Assembly (NCBI RefSeq): GCF_022458985.1
Contig: NC_061779.1
Location: forward strand, 12,226,501-12,290,500
Reading direction: 5' to 3'
Length of the DNA: 64,000 bases
Source of the DNA: Mugil cephalus
Taxonomy: Eukaryota; Chordata; Actinopteri; Mugiliformes; Mugilidae
Shown here: positions 48,017-60,300 of the stretch, piece after piece
Layout of the letters: each line of letters starts with the position of its first letter
Numbering within the stretch: position 1 is the stretch's first letter
The notes under the pieces: model-generated
The model's database searches: none
Told to the model about the DNA's origin: nothing
What the model saw: the letters and a program-made list of their open reading frames with translations, nothing else
Made by a program: the position numbers and the translations under genes

Positions 48017-51000
48017 CTATGCATCAGAGCTGGGCTGAGGGGGAGACTGACAGACGTCCTCAGTAGGAGAGCTGTCTGCTGTGCCTCTAAACCAGGAGAG
48101 AGGACACACACACAAGGAAAAGGAGGGTTAGTATAGACAGAAAGACGGACAAGGAAGAAATGACAAACATACAGTAAGTGATAAGAAAATCTTCCATGAG
48201 GAAAAGGCAATCAGACTGTGACCAGAAAGAGTGACAGTGAACAGAAAAGCAACGAGCAGCAAAACATTAAGAACAGGAAAATAAGATGAGAACTCAAGCA
48301 GAGAGGTGTAGTTTGATTGAAGAATAAAAGCACATGTAATCACCTTTAGGATTAGTTAAAGGATGAAAAACAACGTTAGCTGACACGGGTAGAACAGACA
48401 GTTTGAAGCTTGTGTCAAGAAGGAGGTCTGGACAAAGAAGCTGAGCAGCCAAGATGCACTTTATCCTAAATTCTCATCCCATTACAATCACCTTGGCACC
48501 ATGTTCAGCCACTACATAGTATGCAGCTCTCTTACCCGCTTTGCCAGTTGAGGATGTGCTGTGGGCTACAAGGGGGCGTAGGTGTGGCTGCATGTTCACT
48601 GGAGGGCGTCATACTTCTCTGGCTGTGAGGGGATGCAGCTAAAGGGAAAACTGAGCGTTAGACAAGCAACTGAAATAACAGAGGCTACAACGAGGTGCGA
48701 GGCAGAGGAATTCCAGCTATGCTTCGTATGCGGAGTTGGGGGACGTGGCCTCAGTGCCACAAAAAAACAGTTGCTGTGGGTCATCACAAAAAGCGTCACA
48801 AAAACGGTGACAATGTCCCCTTAAATCAGGCCTTGTTGGCGCAGTTGGCAGCGCGTCAGTCTCATAATCTGAAGGTCGTGAGTTCGAGCCTCACACAGGG
48901 CAAGTGTTTTAATTGTTGTCCATATATTCACTGCACCTGTGCCCTCAGGGAGACATTTATGGAAATCTACAATGCGACCGATAAGTTAAATGTCAAAACA
49001 GACCACAAACTACCTGACAAACAACCTTGCTATCACAAAAGGAAGTTTTATCATCTAAAGTTTGTGAGTTCAAACCTCACACAGGGTATATGTCTGTATG
49101 TATGTATGTATGACATATTTGCCAACCACACATTTAGGCTGAATCCAGAAGTATGTATTTGCACACATCATTGTAGCCACACTACAAGACCAACTGGACT
49201 CTACCTCTTCAATTTTATTTAGAAAATGTGTTCAAGACTCACAGAGGGCTCTAGCGTTTTTTACTCAAATATTTTTGTGTATTCAGAAATATGCCATGTA
49301 AGTTTTTTTTTATACATTCAACGAAAACTGAAATCTAACCACTGAGTTAGAACTTCTAAAAAGTTCACAAATGTCCCAATGTACAAATGTGGCCTCAGTG
49401 ACAAAAGCCATCGGTCATGTCATGTCATGTCATGTCATGTCATGTCATCACGATACAAAAACAATGACATGAGGTCAGCGTTCAGGCCTTGTTGGCGCAG
49501 TAGGCAGCGCGTCAGTCTCATAATCTGAAGGTCGTGAGTTCGAGCCTCACACAGGGCATGTATTTTTAAAACTATAACCACTAAAGATGACCTACCTGGT
49601 GAGCCCTTGGCGAGTGTTCCTACTCTGCTCCCTCGACCATGTCCCAGAGTGCCCTGCTGTGACCCGGTCTCGGAGGATGTGGATCCTGAATGTGAGTGAC
49701 TCCTCTCCTTCAGACTCCCCGAAGACCTCTGGTACCAGCATCGCAGCTCCTCAGACACTGCTGCCCTCCCCCCACTTCCGCCACCCTCTCGTCCCAATGA
49801 TGGAGTCCGTACGATCTGAGAGCGTGACGGCGTGAGTCGGCCGCTCCCCTCCCCTCCCTCCTCACCCCCCCAGGCCTCCCTGTACAGTCCCCCGGCTGTG
49901 TAAGAGCTGGAGGTCTTGAACTGAGCCTTCACGCTGTAGTGCCCCTCCTGATCGCTCTCAAGGCTGCGGACGACCACAGGGTTGGGGCTGCCTTCCACAT
50001 ATAGAGGGTACTCCTTGATGCGGTACTGGGAGGAGGGCTGGCTCTGGCTGTGGAGGTAGACTCCGTGGTGTCCCCCTCCCATCCCGCCTCCACCTGAGCC
50101 TCCACCAGAGCCATTCTTCGCTGCTAGGTTTGGCATAGACCCAGAATTAGAGGAACCCAGGTGACCTGCCGACCTGTAGGGACAACAAAGGAAAATACAT
50201 GTAATGTCACAAAACTGTTTACTAGTTTACTTAGTACAGTTCACAAAAAAAGAAAGCTCAAGTCCAGAAAATCTCTCACCTGTGCCTTTGCCTCTGCCTT
50301 TGCCTGGCTTTGGAGGGCGAGTCTTCTCCCAGAGTAGAGTAGTTTGGGTTGCTGCCAGGAGGTCCGCCAGGGTAGTAATGCTCTGAGCTACTTTGGCTGG
50401 TGCAGGAGGAACAGTCGTCCAGTGGGTCTGAGCCATTGGAGCTGCGTCCTGGGCCTAGGAAGAAGTCAGGGCTGCCCAGCGTGTGTGGGTGTGCGTCAGG
50501 ATCGGGCGCCAGCAGTTTGCCCTGGGACTCAAGGCTGGAGCTGCGGTTCCTAAAGTGCTGTGAGAGACTGTGCAGACGTGTGGGACTGATGTCCACTGAC
50601 CTGCGAAGTGAAGGATGAATGCCATGGATTAGCTTGAAATCTACAGACCAACCAAGTTTCTTTTGCAGGAAGAGGTGTAGAAAGGGAAGCTCTACAGTCC
50701 CATTCCAGTTAGGGAACAGATTATGTCCCTGGCTGAGAGGTTTAAAGGTATTTCTATTCAATAACTACAGAATAACCAGTATGCTGACTGACCTGGTAGA
50801 ATGTACGTAGTGTGGGGTCCTGGTCCTCAGGTCCGGGGTCGACGGCATGCTGGACTGAGAATTCCAGTGGGGGAGGCTCCTGATGGGGCTGCTCTGCAGA
50901 GAGTTGCTACCCCCTGCTTCCGCACTGCCGGAACTGGGGAAACGCCTGTGACTAGACAGACATTTATAATTAATTTTACTATCTGTGTACAGCAGATTGT

Positions 51001-54000
51001 CCATCCAGCCACTAACAGGAACTCCAGTCTGCAATGCTATCTGGACTTACTGACACATTTAGATAACGAAACGAAACTTAAATGTTAACAGCTGATTAGA
51101 CTAACTCTGGGCAGCCTCACACTTGCACATCAGTATACTGTGGGTCTATTCTGATTCTGGTTAAGATAAACTCCTTAATACCTGGAGTGAGAGGAGCGTT
51201 TCTTGACTTTTTCATAGGGCTCATCCAGTGACGATTCGCTCCACATCTTGGGTTTGATGGGGGATTTATCATAGTCAGAGCGTGAGTAGTGCAGGTGTCG
51301 CAGGCCGTCCAGGGACTGCGGCGGCGGGGGCCGACTGTGAGATGGCGGTCGTGGAGGGAGGCCCTTATGAGGCGATGCTACTGGAGAGAAGGTGGGGGTA
51401 CCTGTGACTTGAGGATCATCTGAAACAAAGTATTCATTGGATAAGGATAAAAGTGAGTTTGGCAAAACTCACTCATAAAAGCACAGCTATAAACAGGCTG
51501 CTAGAACCAGTGAAGGAAACTCACCATCATCCAAGACCAGTGCATCAGACAACGAGCTGTCTTCAGAACAAATATTGGCTTCTGTAGCAGAGAGAAACAA
51601 AGACTGAAGCTTAAAGATTGTGCTGTTACAAAACCATCCTGAATCAACAGAATAAAACAAAAAAAGAGTCTCAAAACAGTCACATTTTCACATAGTGAAA
51701 AGGAGACTGTTGGTACCTTCTATGATGAGCGACGCCCTCTGCGTAGGCTTCTTGCCAGAGCGGACCCGGTACTCATTGATGGAGTTCTCAATCTCCTGGA
51801 GCTTCTTCAGTGCGTTCAGATAAGAAGTCTTCCTCTGTTTCTTTAGCTTCTTACTGCTCACGTGAGGGTCGCTGGCAAGACGCCTGGCCGCCTCAGTAAT
51901 CTGGGACTGAATGGCAAACTCCCGCTCCAAGCGCTCCAGTTCCTCTTCCTGGTACACAAACGAGTATGAGAGCAAACGTTGAGTAACACAAGTTAAAAAA
52001 AAAAACACTGAACCCGCTCACAGTTTTAGCAACAGAAATCCAAGGGCAATCCAAAAACAACAAGGCTTAGTTTGCAGACACATATTCAAGCGAAGTCTCC
52101 CATGCAACTTACTGTATTTAGTTAGACACAAAGCGAGAGCTCTGCCAGAGAAAGCACACTGCGGAAATAATTTATCTGTGCTGCAGTCGCACATTTTCTC
52201 ACAACTGGATATACTCTATTGAGACACTCAGTCCCCCAATAATAACACCTCTCCATCAATCGATCCTCTGCTCCTCTACTGCCCTCCTGAGATTTGCGGA
52301 GCAGACGCTATCAGGTGAACCAAGTAAAACATATTCAGTGAAACAGCAAATGCACAGCTCTCTCAACAACTGCACGGTAAATTGTATGTCAACATACTCT
52401 AAAAGTATACCGTTGAATAGTGCGGCTCGTGAGTGTAATTACAGACAAGAAAATAAACTTACGGCAGTCATGTGACACAAACTGTGTACTGCTAGCATGT
52501 AATTAGTTCACTAACATCTGAGAGCACACACATGATTTCACTTGCCTCAAGAGAGACACGGCGATGATGTATTCACTTGGGTTGACTTCATACTGGGCTA
52601 CCTCAGTTCTGAAGAATCCCTGTCTTTAACAGTGGCTTCAAACTACTGCAGAGGGTCTTCTGTTTCTGCCCCCGTGAGAGTTTAAGGCGCTCAGCGTAAA
52701 TTAGGAAACATCTTTTCGCTTGCAAGGCAGCTTTTGTGATGGTGTGCGCCTGGATTCCTTTCAAAGCATACAACCTCAGCGACACACACCCACAGGCCTG
52801 CGCACATGCAGGCAGGCCCGCACACAATCCTACTATCACCGCTTCCTGTGGCGAGAATGCTGCCAGACTATATTTAGAAGTTCTGCTCCTCTGGAAAATC
52901 TACCCGTGGCACAAAAAGTCAGAAAGGCAAAGATGCAGTACAACTATCCCTATGACAGCAAACTGTTAAGTATGCAGTTCGATATGCAAATCTTGAAAAA
53001 ACTTTTCGCTACACTACACGACATAGCTTTTAGAGACCACTTTTGGTACATAGCATACATATTCTGTTTATAAAAGGATCATTGGACATATTCCAGATAC
53101 TACATTAGAGTGCCTGGTGGAGTACATGTCATATTATGTTTATTTTTTTTTTTAAATATTGACACCTCTGAGTGTTTTCCGGAGCCAGCGCAGGGAGCAG
53201 GGGAGTGAAGGGTAAAATAAAGTGCTAGTGTGGAGATCAAGGAGGCGGGTCCTCACCTCTCCCTTCGGGAGGATTTTCTGCTCATCCAATTTGAAGGCGG
53301 TACCGATCTTCCGTCTCACCGTGGGTGGCTCCTCTCCTGGATCCAGAGGATATTCCTTTGGAAGTTTTCCAGTCAGCTCCTAGAATATGCAAGAAGAAAT
53401 AAAATCAGAAAAAAAAAATAACGTGTCAAAAGTATTTGCCAGTTCAGTCAGTGTATTCTCTTACCGCCTCTCTTATGCAGATGCTCTTGAGTTCCTCTAG
53501 TCTCTGTCTTAGTGTTTCCTCCAGAGCTTCCTGTCTGGCCCTCAGCGCTGCCAGCATGTCCTTCTTAGCGGTCTGGGAGCTGTCTGATTCCTGTGAGCCT
53601 GCAGGGCACACACAACACATAAGGTAGGGGCATGAGTCAGGAGTGGTCTTCTGAGGCAGACTGTGGAGCGCAGAGAGGAATTGTCTGTGCACCTGCTAGT
53701 CTTGCAGGATGTTTACAGGGAAGTGAATGGAACGTTTCGATAAGGAAACTGAGTTTTAGTGGAGTGTTTGTGCAAGTGTTTGGAGGAAAGGGCAGTTTAG
53801 GACAAAGTGTGTGACGCACATCTCCAAGGCCCTGAGATGGTGCCAGTCTTGTTTGAAACACAGCTCGTTGAAAACAACACACACACTCTCTCCGTCCCTC
53901 TGTCAGTGACCCTCTGTGGTTCACAGTGCGGTCAAACATACGAACAATACGAAACTAACCTCTGCAGAAAATGGTTAGTCACAAAGAAACCAAAAATTGC

Positions 54001-54918
54001 TCTCCATTGTTACAAGATACACTGTGTTTATGTACAGAGTTTCTATTGTTCTGCAGGTACCCGAGCCTGAGCAGCGATCCAACACACTGTTCCGAAGGCG
54101 TAAATATATACATTTGAGTGTGGAAACTGATGTTACAGCCATGTTTGAGCAACACGTCTTTTCCAGCTATGAAGACTTTGACATGAGATGACCTCCAGTC
54201 AGCAGAGGAGTATGAAATCACAGCAGCAGCGACACAGGAACAGAGAGAGAAGTGACAAGGCACAGACAGATAAACTGGAGACAGAGTGTATGATAGGAGG
54301 TAGGTGTAGAAATAGAGAACGATAGTGAGGAGGGAAAATGATAAGGAATGAACAGCAGAAGACAGAATATATTAAGAAACGAATTTAGACAAGAGAGACA
54401 AAAACAAGGAGTGAATGCGGGGAAGTGCTGAACGAGAACAGCGTTCTTCTTTCCTGGCAACAGTAACTGATTCAGCGAGGTGTGAAATACTCCAAACAGA
54501 TGACCCCGCATTCATGTACACACACAAATGCTCGCTTCTTAATCCTAAGCGATGCCGGCTGGCTCTAATGCATGTAATTTTGTAAGGGAATAACGTGGCA
54601 GTACTTGTGTTTCTTGTCACTGTAATGCTGCTGATTTAATAACATGGAACAGATTTTACATGGGTCTGTGGGCTTAAAAGGGCATTCCACTCCAAACTCT
54701 AATTTCGTTCCATGTACAGTCCTTCCTGTCAAACTCAAGACTTGTTCACACAGATAGGCATTGTTTTAAATGTCACGGTAAAGCTGTAGACGAAACCCAT
54801 TTTGCCTTTCATTTTGTCGACCACTAAATTTAGAGGAGGCAGGGGCCTCTGGAGGATGAATCTGTGTGACATAGGAGTGGGAGGGGTGTTCTATACATAC
54901 TGAAAAAAACACAGCGTG

Positions 54919-54968
<50 letters not shown>

Positions 54969-57324
54969 ACAGTATGTGTGAGAACATTCAGCAGAGAATC
55001 AGTGGTCTCTTTCTCGGCGGCAGCTGTTTCTGCCACTCCAGTTGTCGACAAGACTTCTCATCACCAATACATGCGAGCACAAAGGCAAACACACACTTGT
55101 CAATCTTTCTTCCTTCCTGTTCGCCAGGCGTCTTTTTCTCAAACACAATTCACAGTGACCGTGCACTAACCTGAGGAGAGCAGACTGCCACTGCTGCCAC
55201 TGATAATCTTGCCCTTGCTGCCCATGTTGGCGAGTTTGGAGGTCTTCAAAGTTCCTGTTTCCGTGAGGTCGATAGCAATCTCACTCAAACTCCTCGCAGC
55301 ATGGATCTTCGACTGGACAGACGAGAGCAGAAAAGGCTTATCAAACATCTTCGAGCCATCTTTATTAAAGCTCCTGCTCCTTCTTGTGCATTTCTAATTA
55401 TGTCAGGTTTCTGATTTAATACCTTGTGGGATAGACTGACCTTGCTCTGCTTGCGGTCCAGATAGAACTGGTGTTGGCTGATGGCCATGGCCCAGATGGA
55501 CTTGATGAGGGCAGGACAGGCGTACCAGGTATGCACAGCAATGCCACTGTGACCAAACGTCCTTCTCGTTACCGACGCCCTACAGTGGGAGCGGACACAA
55601 GGCCTCCTTATATACACTGAATACAAAAGATGGCTACACATTTCCAACTGTGTAAACACTCCCACTGTACTACTACAATGACCAGTGCTGCTACTGAGAG
55701 TGGGAGATAATGTTTGAAGCATGAGTGAACTGCGTTGATAAAGATACTTTTCTGCAAACCCACACACGATGTTCCCCATTGTTTACTCGTCCTTATTTAA
55801 ACACACATCTGTAGCTGAGCAAGAGAGCGGCTCACTTTAATGACAGCTTCCTTTAAAGAAAACACCGCTGCTCTCTGATTCACCCTGTCCGTCTCTTTTT
55901 CTCCCATTCCCTGCCTGCCTCCCCCCTGTAGAATAACACTCCACATATATAGCCATGTTAAATAAACACAAAAGAGGTCACTTCCTCTGCAAAACAGCTA
56001 TCGTACAGTCATCTATCCCTCTGTGGTTAGTCATCAAGGGTTTACCTCACACGTGTACGTGTGCGAGGGTGATCGAGGGCCCATGTGTCTGTGTGTGCAT
56101 GTGACTGCACGAGTGAGTTAATAATCAGACTATCGATCTGTATCAGGCTCCACTGAGGCATCACCAATATCTTGCTCTGTTGCCAAAACAAGTTCCTCAG
56201 CCATTACTGAATTAGATCACACTCTTACTTTTGTGACCTGCGGTATGCACAGTATGTAGTTTGAATCTTAACACAATCACATACTCCAAAAGTGATTAAC
56301 AGTGAAAGCAAATGCACACTGAGGAAAAAATAACATAGAAATACGAGCTAAAAGCGAGAACATTCGATCTTTAAAGTAGGATTTATGTGTGTTAAAAATC
56401 ATCGAAACAAGATTAATCTTTTTGTTAAAACTCAGAAAGAAACAAGTTTGCCACCAATTTCAATTTGTGTTATAGATTTACCTCCTGGGGTCATGAACTT
56501 CCACTGAAAACTTCTTCTCTCTGAAGTAGAGGTTCTCCAGCTGACGCCATTGAAACACCTGAGATTTAGGAGAAACAGACCCTCTTCAGGACTGCTCACA
56601 GAAAAAACATGCTTCACATTAAATCCGCACAGCCTTCAGCCAGATCTTCGCTGTATGTTCCAATTTGTTTTGAAAAAGAGTGCAATGGATGAGGGGGAGG
56701 CGGAGGAGGGAATAAAGAAGACGCTGGTGAAAAGGAGGAGTTAAAGGGAGGTGGAGGACGAGAAGAGGAACTAGTCTGGCTCTTCTGATCAGGTCCAGAC
56801 CAGGCGGTCTTGTCCACGGTGGATCCCGGCACTAGATGACCTCACTCTATAGAAAGACTGTGAGCGGGAGAAGGTCTCCTTTCCTCTGCTTGACTTTTCT
56901 TTCTTTCTTTTCTCTTTTCCGTCCCCTTTGTGAACCATCAGCTCCTCTATAAAAGTTTCCCTTTAAGATGTACTCCACAGCGTGTGAATCTTAAATCCTT
57001 CAAGTCGCAAGGAAACAGAAAGTTTTCAGGCAGTGGGTGTTCACCATCTGCAGGCATGTGTAAGCGCCAGCGGAGAGAGAGTGTGTAAAGTTAAGTTTCC
57101 TCCTGGAGCTTTGCTAGGAGGGTTCAGAAGAGAGGGGGCGTTTATGCCTCCGCTTCTCCTGACCCCTCCTCCCTCCCTCAGGGACTCAGCGTTCTGCTCT
57201 GGGCTGTGGTTGGGAGGTGTGTGTGTGTAATGTCGAGGGTAGAGAAGCTTTCTGTGGCCCCAGCGATTGAAGTGCCCCTGCTTTGTTTAGTCAGACCTCT
57301 CTGCACGCACACACACACACACGC

Positions 57325-57367
<43 letters not shown>

Positions 57368-60300
57368 GCCTGAGTCTGTTTCTTGTTAGCGAGAGAGTAG
57401 AGTGTGGGCTATTTCAGAACACCAGAGGGCCTGCAACTATCAGCTGGAGCAGACATGCAAACGCACACATGCAAACCTCAAAAGAAGCAACAAACAGGAG
57501 AAGAGAAATAAAGTAGAAGACCCACATTGTTACAAAAAAAAAAGGGAGGAAGAGAGGAGAAAGGGAGTGAAGGGAGGAACAGGTCACAGCACAAGAATTT
57601 CAACAGCTTGGGAAAACAATGGACAGAAGGATGAGAGGCAGGAAGGGGGAGGAAGGGGAGACGACTTGGGGAGAAAAAAGTATGTAAACACGGTGTAATG
57701 TAAGTACAGTGTGTGCTGCATGTGTGTCTCTACACAGTTACTGCACGAGCATGAGAAAAAAAATCAGCAGTGTTATCAGAACTCTACCGCACTGTAGCGT
57801 GCTTCTTCAATGGAGTGTGAAGTGGTAATGTAGCATGGTGCTAAATATAGCAGGCTGGGCAGATACGGAGTGCACGAGTGTTTGTGTGTGTTGGATACAT
57901 ATGGGTCAGAGCGTCAGTGATTAGATAGGTGTCTGTAACTATGTTGAGGCACGAGATCACTAAGGCTGCCGCTCACCATTAGCTGCATAGTTGCTGCAAT
58001 TGCGTAAGTCGACTTTGATGTTTCAGGGATAAGATGCAACTGTATGATACAAGAGTATTTGAATATATCTGAAGAATGCTAAAAAAAAAGTTTCTAATTG
58101 CCAGTAGTTTTGTTGTAGTATTTCGAAAAGTGCTCCCCATACGTAAGCTTGTTTTATTAATTTAGACTCTGTAGTCCTTGTAACAGATTCATGGTTCAAA
58201 AGGCAGATAAAAACCAGCTTATTCCTCAAGCTCTTAGTGACAGTTGGCGTGTGGCTCAGTTATTAGGTTAAGTGTTGTACAATACATGTGTCCATGCACT
58301 ATAAATCCTCTTCCTTTTGTCTTAAGCACACTTATGTACAAAAGCAAAGACGCACTTACGCAGAGGAAATAATTACTCATAAACAAACATGCCGCTAATG
58401 CGCACGGACCCACGTCTGTAAGTGTGCGTGCACCCAAACACGCATCCATTAGAAATCAAAAGGTCAAATCTGATCGGGTGTAAATGTCTCTCCTTGCTGT
58501 AGCGTACTCCCCGGGGATCATACAAAGAATACAATGTTTAAATAGCTTACGTCGGTGTAACTATAACGAGGCCAGGTATTATTCTTTTGTAGAACTGGAC
58601 CAGAGGGTCCCAAACACTATTGTTTCATTCATGGGTGGGGTTCTAGTGTGACTATTATTCACAGCAGTTGCCATAGAGATGCACATACACTCGGAAGGAA
58701 CTTCTTTTTGTTTCTGTCGTAGTATTTTAGAGGGATGACATTTATGATAAAACATGTCCAGAAAAGGCTTCATGTCACTGATTACAGGCTGAAATTTATG
58801 TGGCTGTGCACTTATACGGTTTCACCATAGGAAAATCAAATTAATACAAGTGAGACGCATGTGAGATGACGTTAATATGAACCACAGTTCACCACATGTG
58901 ACTGGGTCCTTATCATGCCTTCACCACAGCGTTGTGAGGTTAGCCTTAAGTCAGTGAGTAAGGAAGTCTGTCAACGAATTAACTCTATAATCTCTGCCTA
59001 AACGACTTAGGAGACGCTAATGAGGCATTAGAACAGTGTGTGGTTCTGTTGTAAACTCTACTATGTGTGAAGCGTTTGTGTGTGTGGTACGCAGAGGGGA
59101 TGGGATTTTAACATCCCTAAATAAATGCGAAGGGTGTGGTAGATGGTTTGCATTGAGTAACAACGGGACATCCCCTTGTAAAACTCTGACTAATTAAATT
59201 CAACTGCCTCCAGAGCACAAACGTATTATACAACACAGCATGGAGTCACTTAGATTCTTATTAATGACTATATAAGGATTGTGTTGAAAATATAACCCAT
59301 TTTTACTGAGACAAACAATAATTGGCCCAAAATGTCTCATAATTAGTTCTCTGCCTCCTCCTCACTGAGTCACCGAACTCACAACTTGAACAGTGATAAA
59401 CCAGTGATTACAACATGAGTCAGTAGTGGTTACTGGTACCGAACAGGTCCGCTGGCTGATTAATCACCAAATCTGTACTTCCTCTCGCGAAAACTAGACA
59501 TGACGAGTACAACTAACACAACATCTGCACATACTCTAGTGACCTCAGCCTCGGAAAAGAAGCACCGCCCGCCCTCCCTTCGCTTCTCGGCCTGATTCCT
59601 GAACAAACCTTCTCTGTGTTCACTGTTTTTAGTCGGACTTGTGATGCCGCATTAACAAGATATGCAGCCCGCAAATCTCTTTTGGCTCAGGCTTCTTCAG
59701 ACTACAATCAGGATTTGCGCCGCGAGGAGGCCCCGTCTTACTCATTCTTTGCTAATGTATGTGGAGGGAAAGAGAGACAGCGAGAGAACAGAGGAAGGCG
59801 AGGGGTCAGTGCCGGAGCTTAACAGACCAAAGGCTCGCACCGACTGCTGCTATGGCAACCGGATGCTTGATAAGTCACTCGTATGGGAATGCCATTAACT
59901 CTTACCTCGGACTTTCCCAAAGTGTGCTCTCCCATTTTTTTTATGGCATTTAGCTCCATACCATCTATCACGCTGTCAGCCAACATGTACTGTGTATAAG
60001 GTCAGCTGTGTAGCAAAGAGAAACGCAGGTGTCTAGTGGTTATGTGTCTGTGAGTTTTAAATGATTTTTTTTTTTTTTCCAGTCACCGTGGCGATTTAAC
60101 ACCTAGGCAGCCACGAGATTTAAAGCATTTGAATTAGAGAGGCGAGACAGACATTTAGACTGGAATGCACCAATCAACACATAGAGCACAAAGTAAGCTG
60201 CAAACAGGAAAGCATTTGGCAGACGGGAAGTATACATCAGGATGGTGAGTTTAGAGTTCAGTTCCACTTCCTCTGTGTGTGAGTGTGTGCATGCTTTTAT

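Noticed and set aside
49579-49596. tRNA genes taken as evidence for a tRNA-derived SINE
   Set aside because: Both cloverleaves are intact with normal acceptor ends and Pol III terminators, and no SINE body or tail follows. They are better called real tRNA genes.
54830-55174. Open frames rich in Val-Cys or Thr-His
   Set aside because: They are translations of the (GT)23 microsatellite.
59581-59593. CGCTTCTCGGCCT, identical to the first bases of U2 snRNA
   Set aside because: The match stops after 13 bases and the following sequence does not continue as U2, with no Sm site or stems. Taken as chance.
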